DNA of 9,359 nucleotides from positions 1-9,359 of the forward strand of contig CAMLGG010000207.1 of assembly GCA_946479475.1 (NCBI GenBank), read 5' to 3'. The stretch's first letter is position 1; every line of letters starts with the position of its first letter. Both the position numbers and the translations under genes were made by a program. Under the pieces are notes generated by a model. It was not told the origin of the DNA. It was given only the letters and a program-made list of their open reading frames with translations, and did no database searches. This DNA is from an uncultured Ideonella sp. (lineage in GTDB: Bacteria > Pseudomonadota > Gammaproteobacteria > Burkholderiales > Burkholderiaceae). Below, piece by piece: positions 1 to 5,233 of this stretch.

Positions 1-2716
1 CGGCGCCCATGTCGCGGAAGGTCTCGTAGGTGATCTGCCACTCGCCGTCCCACTTGATCGCGTAGTCGCGCCAGGGGTCGGCCGGCTGCGAGATGAAGGT
101 CTCGCCCAGCGTGCCGCCGCCGGGCGTGGCGACCTGGGCCAGCGCCGAGCGCATCGAGAACATGCCGTACAGCGGGCTGTCGGTGTGGCCCGCCATGTCG
201 GCCACGACGTAGTGCACCGGCAGGCCGTCCTTGTGGTAGAGCGGCTGCTCGCGCAGCGAGTCGCTCAGCGTGACCAGCTCGCGCAGCGGCACGACCTGGC
301 CGGCCGCGCCTCGCACCCCCAGCTGCAGCAGCGCGTCGAGCTCGCCGTGCCGCTCGGCCGGCAGCTGGATCGTCGCGGCCGCCGGGTACTTGCTCTCGTC
401 GTGCAGGTAGGCGACGGCCTCGCCGGCCAGCCCGGCGCGCAGCGTGCTCACGATGGCCGACTGCGGCACGCCCAGCTGGGCGGCCTTGCGGCGGTCCACC
501 AGCACCAGCGTGCGCGGCGCATCGGCGATGCCCGAGTCGTCCACGTCGACAATGCCCTGGGTCTGCTCGAAGACCTTGCGCACCGACTGCGCGACCTGCC
601 GGCGCCCTTGCGCATCCGGGCCATAGACCTCGGCGACGATGGGCGACAGCACCGGCGGGCCCGGCGGCACCTCGACCACCTTCACGTTCGCGCCGTGGCG
701 TCGGCCGATGGCCTGCAGCTCGGGCCGCAGCCGCGTGGCGATGGCATGGCTCTGCTCGCTGCGCTGGTGCTTGTCGACCAGGTTGACCTGCAGGTCGCCG
801 ACCTCGCCGCCGGCGCGCAGGTAGTACTGCCGCACCAGGCCGTTGAAGTTGATCGGCGCCGCGGTGCCGGCGTAGGCCTGGTAGTCGGTCACCTCCGGCT
901 GCTTGGCCAGATGCGCGCCGAGTTCGCGCAGCACGGCGGCGGTGCGCTCCACCGGCGTGCCGGCCGGCATGTCGACCACCACCTGGAACTCCGACTTGTT
1001 GTCGAAGGGCAGCATCTTCAGCACCACCAGGCCGAGCGCCGGCAACGCCAGCGACACGGCGATGAGGCCGGCCACGACCAGGCCCAGCATTGCGCGGCGG
1101 CGGGCCCCGCTGCGCTCGTCCAGCAGCGGCCCGAACACGCGGTCGAAGAAGGGCGCGATGCGCGCCGACAGGCCCTTCGCCTCGCCGTGGCCGTGCCCCG
1201 CACGCTTCATCCACAGCCGTGCCAGCCAGGGCGTGACGATGAAGGCGATGGCCAGCGACAGCAGCATCCCCATGCTGGCGTTGATGGGGATGGGGCTCAT
1301 GTACGGCCCCATTAGTCCGGAGACGAACGCCATCGGCAGCAGCGCGGCGATGACCGTGAGCGTGGCCAGGATCGTCGGGCCGCCGACCTCGTCGACCGCC
1401 GGCGGGATCAGCTCGGCCAGCGACTTCTCCGGATGCAGCGCCATGTGGCGGTGGATGTTCTCCACCACCACGATCGCGTCGTCCACCAGGATGCCGATGG
1501 AGAAGATCAGGGCGAACAGCGAGACCCGGTTGAGGGTGAAGCCCCAGGCCCAGGAGGCGAACAGCGTCACCGTCAGCGTCAGCACCACCGCGCCGCCGAC
1601 GATCGCGGCCTCGCGGCGGCCGAGCGAGAAGAAGACCAGCGCGACCACCGAGGCGGTGGCAAAGGCCAGCTTCTGGATCAACTTCATCGCCTTGTCGTTG
1701 GCCGTTGCGCCGTAGTTGCGCGTCTCGGCCACCTCCACGCCCTGCGGGATCAGGGTGTTGCGCAGGCCGTCCACGCGTTGCATGACCGCGTCGGCCACCG
1801 CAATCGCGTTCTGGCCCGGCTTCTTGGTGACGCTGATGGTGACCGCGGGCGATTCGCCATCCTTGGTGCCGTGCCACACGTAGCGTTGAGCCGGCAAGGG
1901 GCCGTCGACCACCTCGGCCACGTCCTGCAGGAACACCGGCCGGCCGAGGGAGGTGCTGACCACCAGCTCGCCCACGTCGCGGGCGTCGCGCAGGTAGGGG
2001 CCGGCTTCGAGGGCCACCGCGCGGTCGTTGCCGAGCAGGTCGCCCACCGGCGCGCCGAGGTTGGCCGACTGCAGCGCCTGGCGCAGGTCGGCCACGGTGA
2101 CGCCGGCGCCGGCCATGCGGGCCGGGTCGATCTCGACCCGAACCGCGCGGCCCGGCCCGCCTATCGTCGTGACCTCGCGGGTGCCGGGCACCCGCTTGAG
2201 TTCGGCCTCCAGCGTGTGGGCCACGCGCTCCAGGTCGAAGGCGCCGGCCTCGGCCGAGTGCAGGGTGAGCGTCACGATGGGCACGTCGTCTATGCCCCGG
2301 GGCTTGATGAGCGGCTGGCCGACGCCCAGGCCGGCGGGCAGCCAGTCCTGGTTGGAGTTGACGGTGTCGTACAGCCGCACCAGCGCCTCGGTGCGTGGCA
2401 CGCCGACCTTGAACTGCACGGTGATCACCGCCAGGCCCGGGCGCGACACGCTGGTCACGTGCTCGATCCCGGCAATCTGCGACAGCACCTGCTCGGCCGG
2501 CGTGGCCACCATCTGCTCCACGTCCCGCACGGCGGCGCCGGGGAAGGGGATCAAGACGTTGGCCATCGTCACGTTGATCTGCGGCTCCTCCTCGCGCGGC
2601 GTGACGAGCACCGCGAAGGCGCCCAGCAGCAGCGCCACCAGCGCCAGCAGCGGGGTGATCTGCGCCGACTGGAAGAAGCGCGCGATGCGCCCGGCCACGC
2701 CCATGTTCGTTTCCAT
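1..2716 (-). CDS. RND efflux pump, inner-membrane permease (3' end cut by window edge)
   Basis: Proton-driven resistance-nodulation-division transporter of the inner membrane, which works with the adaptor encoded just upstream. The 905 visible residues show the family order: TM1 (about 20-38), a proline/acidic stretch TPREEEPQI at 39-47, the first periplasmic porter domain (about 40-340), TM2-TM6 (about 348-500), TM7 (about 542-566) and most of the second porter domain. TM4 contains GILVDDAIVVVEN with Asp412 and Asp413, the double aspartate of the proton relay in AcrB-like (HAE1) pumps. Heavy-metal CzcA-type pumps usually have a different pattern here. The reading frame is still open at the edge, just before the expected TM8, so roughly 110-180 residues are missing. 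The start ATG (2716-2714) overlaps the adaptor stop as TGATG, and AAGG lies 7 nt upstream, so translational coupling is likely. A His-containing HGHGE stretch sits in the cytoplasmic loop between TM6 and TM7 (about 508-512). The substrate cannot be told from sequence. No outer-membrane factor gene is visible; one could follow outside the window. Confidence 0.95.
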   Translation of the reverse strand, partial: METNMGVAGRIARFFQSAQITPLLALVALLLGAFAVLVTPREEEPQINVTMANVLIPFPGAAVRDVEQMVATPAEQVLSQIAGIEHVTSVSRPGLAVITVQFKVGVPRTEALVRLYDTVNSNQDWLPAGLGVGQPLIKPRGIDDVPIVTLTLHSAEAGAFDLERVAHTLEAELKRVPGTREVTTIGGPGRAVRVEIDPARMAGAGVTVADLRQALQSANLGAPVGDLLGNDRAVALEAGPYLRDARDVGELVVSTSLGRPVFLQDVAEVVDGPLPAQRYVWHGTKDGESPAVTISVTKKPGQNAIAVADAVMQRVDGLRNTLIPQGVEVAETRNYGATANDKAMKLIQKLAFATASVVALVFFSLGRREAAIVGGAVVLTLTVTLFASWAWGFTLNRVSLFALIFSIGILVDDAIVVVENIHRHMALHPEKSLAELIPPAVDEVGGPTILATLTVIAALLPMAFVSGLMGPYMSPIPINASMGMLLSLAIAFIVTPWLARLWMKRAGHGHGEAKGLSARIAPFFDRVFGPLLDERSGARRRAMLGLVVAGLIAVSLALPALGLVVLKMLPFDNKSEFQVVVDMPAGTPVERTAAVLRELGAHLAKQPEVTDYQAYAGTAAPINFNGLVRQYYLRAGGEVGDLQVNLVDKHQRSEQSHAIATRLRPELQAIGRRHGANVKVVEVPPGPPVLSPIVAEVYGPDAQGRRQVAQSVRKVFEQTQGIVDVDDSGIADAPRTLVLVDRRKAAQLGVPQSAIVSTLRAGLAGEAVAYLHDESKYPAAATIQLPAERHGELDALLQLGVRGAAGQVVPLRELVTLSDSLREQPLYHKDGLPVHYVVADMAGHTDSPLYGMFSMRSALAQVATPGGGTLGETFISQPADPWRDYAIKWDGEWQITYETFRDMGA

Positions 2717-3807
2717 CAGCGCACCTTGGCCGCGGCCTGCGGGTCGAGCGCGACGCGCTCCCCGGCGCGCAGGCCGGTGAGCACCTCGACCTGGTCGCCG
2801 CTCGCGCGGCCGAGGCGGACCTGGCGCAGCAGCGGCTTGCCGTCGGTGCCGAGCACGTAGACGCCGGTCATCTCGGCTCGCCGCACGACGGCGCCGGCGG
2901 GCACCGAAAGGCGGCCGTCCGCAGCAGGCGAGCCGGCCAGCCAGACGCGGGCGAACATGCCGGGCGAGGCGGCGGTGCCGGCCGGCAGGTCGAGGCGAAG
3001 CTCGACGGTGTGCGTGGCCGGATCGACGGCCGGCATCAGCTGCCAGCGCGCCGGCGCGATGCGGGCCGCTGCCACGCCGGGCAGCTCGGCCTGCGGCGCC
3101 GCTTCGCCCGTGCCGCCGGCGCGGGGCGCCGCGGATTGGGGCACCGCCGCGCTGACACGCAAGGCGCTCGGGTCATACAGGGTCAGCAGCGGGCGGCCGG
3201 GCATCGCCATGTCGCCCAGCACCACGGAAACCTCCGAGACGATGCCGTCATAGGGCGCCTTCACGACGTAGAAGCCCGACTGCGTCCGCGCGGCGCCGGC
3301 CGAAGCGAGCTGCGCGGCCGCTTCGGCCTGGGCCGACTTGTGCTGTGCCTCGGCGCGGTCCAGTGCCGCCCGGCTGATGTAGTTCTGCCGGTACAGCTGC
3401 TGCTGCCGCTCGAACTCGCGGCTGGCGGCCTCCTGCGCGGCACGCGCCGCCTGCACCTGGGCGGCTGCGGCGCCGGCCTGCTGCTCGGCGGCCCGGGCAT
3501 CGAGCCGGACCAGCACCTGCCCGGCCTTCACCGGATCGCCGGCCTTGACCGGCAGGGCGACGACCGCGCCCGGCACCTGGGCGGCCACGACCGTCTGCCG
3601 CACCGCCTCGACGACGCCGTCGTAGGCCACGGCCGAGTTCGCCCGGCCGCCGGCCACTTCGGTGCTGGCCAGGCCCGGCGCGGAAGCGGGTGCAGAGGCC
3701 GGCGCGGACAGAGCCGTGCCCGCCAGCGCGGCGGCGAACAGGGCTGCGGCGGCAGTCCGCAGGGCGGTGGCGATGGGCCGAAGAGCGGGGATCGGCGACG
3801 TGGGCAT
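2716..3807 (-). CDS. RND efflux periplasmic adaptor (membrane fusion protein)
   Basis: Periplasmic adaptor of the HlyD/AcrA class, linking the inner-membrane RND pump to an outer-membrane channel. The 363-residue protein begins with a signal peptide (about 1-40, hydrophobic AAAALFAAALAG, Ala-rich cleavage zone). It has no lipobox cysteine, so it is not a lipoprotein. A biotinyl-lipoyl-like half follows (about 66-103, with VPGAVVALPVKAGDPVKAGQ), then an Ala/Gln/Glu-rich alpha-hairpin (about 105-175). The second lipoyl half is at about 178-210 (VKAPYDGIVSEV), followed by a beta-barrel domain (about 215-295, ending SPGMFARVWL) and a membrane-proximal domain (about 300-356). I chose the ATG at 3807 because AGGA lies 8 nt upstream and the signal peptide follows directly. 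A TTG eight codons further upstream is open but has no such site. It is the first gene of the operon and is divergent from the ArsR gene. An outer-membrane partner is not visible. Confidence 0.93.
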   Translation of the reverse strand: MPTSPIPALRPIATALRTAAAALFAAALAGTALSAPASAPASAPGLASTEVAGGRANSAVAYDGVVEAVRQTVVAAQVPGAVVALPVKAGDPVKAGQVLVRLDARAAEQQAGAAAAQVQAARAAQEAASREFERQQQLYRQNYISRAALDRAEAQHKSAQAEAAAQLASAGAARTQSGFYVVKAPYDGIVSEVSVVLGDMAMPGRPLLTLYDPSALRVSAAVPQSAAPRAGGTGEAAPQAELPGVAAARIAPARWQLMPAVDPATHTVELRLDLPAGTAASPGMFARVWLAGSPAADGRLSVPAGAVVRRAEMTGVYVLGTDGKPLLRQVRLGRASGDQVEVLTGLRAGERVALDPQAAAKVR

Positions 3808-3847
3808 CGGGCAGGTCCTGGTGCTTCGCAAGCGTTGAAGGTTGATG

Positions 3848-3873
3848 TAGTATTTAACTAAGTAGCTAAGAAG
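3848..3873. promoter_or_regulatory. Candidate ArsR-family operator between the divergent genes
   Basis: Two overlapping repeat structures lie between the -35 and -10 of the efflux promoter. One is an interrupted inverted repeat, TAGT-N5-ACTA (3848-3860). The other is a tandem pair of 8-mers, CTAAGTAG (3858-3865) and CTAAGAAG (3866-3873), differing by one base. ArsR/SmtB repressors typically bind AT-rich dyads overlapping the promoter of the genes they control, so the position is right. The dyad arms are short and the true site could be shifted. Confidence 0.35.
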
Positions 3874-3877
3874 TCAA
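3849..3877 (-). promoter_or_regulatory. Predicted sigma70-type promoter of the adaptor-pump operon
   Basis: Read on the minus strand, TTGACT (3877-3872, five of six bases of the -35 consensus) is followed after exactly 17 nt by AATACT (3854-3849, four of six bases of the -10 consensus). Transcription would start near 3842, about 35 nt before the adaptor ATG. The segment is strikingly AT-rich in a very GC-rich window. A weaker candidate for the divergent ArsR gene overlaps it on the plus strand: TTCGCA at 3825-3830, 17 nt, TAGTAT at 3848-3853. One bound repressor could therefore shut both directions. This is predicted from consensus only. Confidence 0.6.
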
Positions 3878-3913
3878 GTAAGCACATGAGCACGAGCTTG
3901 ATGAAAGGCCGAG

Positions 3914-4321
3914 ATGAGGCATCATTCGGAACCCCGATCCCCCTCTTGCACGACCATGGAAGGCCTGCCTCCCGAAGCGCTCGACCAGGTGGCGGCGTAC
4001 TTCCAGGCGCTGTCGGAGCCGACGCGCCTGCAGATCCTCAACCTGCTGCGCGGCGGCGAGCGCAACGTCGGCGAGCTGGCCGAGGCCTGCGGCTACACCT
4101 CGGCCAACATCTCGCGCCATCTCTCGCAGCTCATGCAGCGCGGCCTGGTGGAGCGCGAGAGCCGGGGTACCGCCGTCTACTACCGCATCGCCGACCCCTC
4201 GGTCTACGCGCTGTGCGACCTGGTCTGCGGCAACATCGCCCGGCAACTGGAGCGCCGGGACGAGGGCCGCAAGGCCTTCGCGCGGGTGTCTCGGGCCGGT
4301 ACGGCGCGGCGCTCGCGCTGA
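3914..4321 (+). CDS. ArsR/SmtB-family transcriptional repressor with non-arsenic cysteine set
   Basis: Winged-helix dimeric repressor of 135 residues, most likely controlling the divergent efflux operon and itself. ALSEPTRLQILNLL (about 32-45) is the family's typical first part. NVGELAEACGYTSANISRHLSQL (51-73, shown here only as the helix-turn-helix region) is followed by the wing (about 78-93, with GTAVYYRI). The cysteines are Cys12 (only with this start), Cys59 at the end of the helix before the recognition helix, and Cys101 and Cys105 as C-x3-C in the C-terminal dimerisation helix. By eye against E. coli ArsR, its three arsenite-binding cysteines correspond here to Asn, Gly and Ala. A canonical As(III) site is therefore absent, and the ligand could be a soft metal, a persulfide or oxidant, or something else. 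The start at 3914 has AAAGG 5 nt upstream and is the first ATG after an in-frame TGA at 3899. An alternative ATG at 3956 lacks a clear ribosome site. Confidence 0.93.
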   Translation: MRHHSEPRSPSCTTMEGLPPEALDQVAAYFQALSEPTRLQILNLLRGGERNVGELAEACGYTSANISRHLSQLMQRGLVERESRGTAVYYRIADPSVYALCDLVCGNIARQLERRDEGRKAFARVSRAGTARRSR

Positions 4322-4445
4322 AGTCCTAACGGTTCGCCTGGCCGAAGTGGGTGCCCCGGGGCGCCGGCGCCGGTCTGGCTGTGTCCATGTCCATCTCCTG
4401 GAATCGAGGGGTCCGTCCAATGTGGCACTCGCATCGCGGCGTCGT

Positions 4446-4459
4446 TTGACCTGCGTCAG
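4446..4459. promoter_or_regulatory. FNR/Anr/Dnr-type box upstream of the DUF2892-OsmC unit
   Basis: TTGAC-CTGC-GTCAG matches the CRP/FNR-superfamily dyad TTGAT-N4-ATCAA in spacing and core. The inner arms GAC/GTC are symmetric, and only the last base breaks the TTGAC/GTCAA symmetry. The centre is at 4452.5. A class II promoter would start about 41.5 nt downstream, near 4494, with CATCCT (4481-4486, three of six bases of -10) correctly placed. That gives a leader of about 35 nt carrying AAAGGT before ATG 4529, and it favours that start over the ATG at 4505. Which regulator of the family would bind (FNR, Dnr, CRP-like) is not decidable here. Confidence 0.55.
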
Positions 4460-4528
4460 GCCGGTCGCCACGGTCCGCGGCATCCTCGCCTCCGAGGGGC
4501 CACCATGGGCTCCGCCAAAGGTGACGCA

Positions 4529-4720
4529 ATGAACCGCAATGAAGGTGGCATGGACCGTGCGCTGCGCACGATCGCGGGCGTGGGGCTGCTCGGCGCGATG
4601 GCGCTGGGGATGATCGGCCCGTGGGGCTGGATAGGCGTGGTGCCGCTGGCCACCGGCCTGATGGGCTGGTGCCCGGTCTACACGCTGCTGGGCATCAACA
4701 CCTGCGGGCTCAAGCGCTGA
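4529..4720 (+). CDS. DUF2892 (YgaP-like transmembrane) small membrane protein
   Basis: Small inner-membrane protein of 63 residues belonging to the DUF2892 family, which is also found as the membrane part of the rhodanese YgaP. It has a short polar N terminus (about 1-12), a hydrophobic segment at about 14-30, and a second at about 34-55. The second runs into the family signature GWCPVYTLLGINTC, with Cys48 and Cys59. No rhodanese domain is attached, so this is the stand-alone form. Its biochemical role is not established; links to sulfur or thiol metabolism come from the family's neighbourhoods. I chose ATG 4529 because AAAGGT is 6 nt upstream and because of the FNR-type promoter geometry. 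An in-frame ATG at 4505 with GAGGGG 5 nt upstream would add 8 residues and cannot be excluded. Its stop overlaps the next start as TGATG, implying co-translation with the OsmC-like gene. Confidence 0.9.
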   Translation: MNRNEGGMDRALRTIAGVGLLGAMALGMIGPWGWIGVVPLATGLMGWCPVYTLLGINTCGLKR

Positions 4721-5166
4721 TGGCCGAGCGCGAGATCGAGGTCCGCCTCGAGCAGCAGGAGGATTACCGCTTCCTCGCGCGCTTCGCCGAAGGCGTGCCG
4801 CCGCTGGTGTGCGACGAGCCGGCGCCGCTGGGCCTCGGGGCCGGGCCTTCGCCCATCGAGCTGCTGGCGGCGGCCGTCGGGAACTGCCTTTGCGACTCGC
4901 TGCTGTTCGCCCTTCGCAAGTTCCGGCAGACGGCCGGCCCGCTGGGCTGCCGGGTCACGGCACGAGAGGGGCGCAACCAGGAAGGTCGGCTCAGGGTCGT
5001 GGGCCTGCGGGCCGAGCTGCAGCTCGGAGTCCCGGCCGAAGGCATCGCCCACCTGGACCGCGCGCTGTCCCAGTTCGAGGCCTTCTGCACCGTCACGCAG
5101 AGCGTGGGCGCCGCCATCCCGGTCGAGGTCATGGTCCACGATTCGGCGGGCGTGCGGCTGAAGTAG
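4720..5166 (+). CDS. OsmC/Ohr-family thiol protein
   Basis: Cytoplasmic OsmC-like protein of 148 residues, the usual family length. Family members such as OsmC and Ohr reduce organic hydroperoxides through two cysteines. Others have unknown roles. The family pattern is present: GAGPSPIELLAAAVGNC (40-56) holds the first conserved cysteine, Cys56, with an extra Cys58 beside it. The second conserved position is in FCTVTQSV, Cys123. Cys31 and Cys77 are additional. Both catalytic positions being cysteine makes a thiol-peroxidase activity plausible, though the sequence around Cys123 (CTV rather than the common CPV) and the extra cysteines differ from classic Ohr. The start ATG overlaps the DUF2892 stop as TGATG and has no strong ribosome site of its own, so translation is probably coupled. 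The two genes form one unit, presumably driven from the FNR-type box and ending at the hairpin at 5178-5204. Confidence 0.9.
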   Translation: MAEREIEVRLEQQEDYRFLARFAEGVPPLVCDEPAPLGLGAGPSPIELLAAAVGNCLCDSLLFALRKFRQTAGPLGCRVTAREGRNQEGRLRVVGLRAELQLGVPAEGIAHLDRALSQFEAFCTVTQSVGAAIPVEVMVHDSAGVRLK

Positions 5167-5177
5167 GGCGCGCAAGG

Positions 5178-5204
5178 AAAAAGGCGACCCGCGAGGGTCG
5201 CCTT
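5178..5204 (-). terminator. Intrinsic terminator of the TonB receptor gene, shared with the convergent OsmC unit
   Basis: A perfect 10-bp stem, AAGGCGACCC (5181-5190) with GGGTCGCCTT (5195-5204), encloses the tetraloop GCGA. On the minus strand the stem is followed by a five-T run (5182-5178), the classic arrangement for ending the receptor transcript, whose stop codon is about 30 nt away. On the plus strand the hairpin lacks a downstream T-tract, so it should end the OsmC transcript less efficiently. Confidence 0.85.
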
Positions 5205-5233
5205 CGGTCGATCCGGGCTGGCCGCAGCGGTGA

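Noticed and set aside
185..2860. Long plus-strand frames (185-1315, 903-1715, 1433-2860) opposite the RND pump
   Set aside because: The minus-strand frame is an unmistakable RND permease from 2716 to the window edge. These are antisense shadows without recognisable domains.
3886..4329. Frame of 147 codons starting at 3886 over the ArsR gene
   Set aside because: It is out of frame with the helix-turn-helix protein and has no family features. The frame at 3914 has both the ribosome site and the ArsR domain.
4354..4373. GC palindromes (CCCCGGGG, GGCGCCGGCGCC) after the ArsR gene as a terminator
   Set aside because: There is no T-run on either side and the palindromes overlap each other. They are more likely plain GC-rich sequence.
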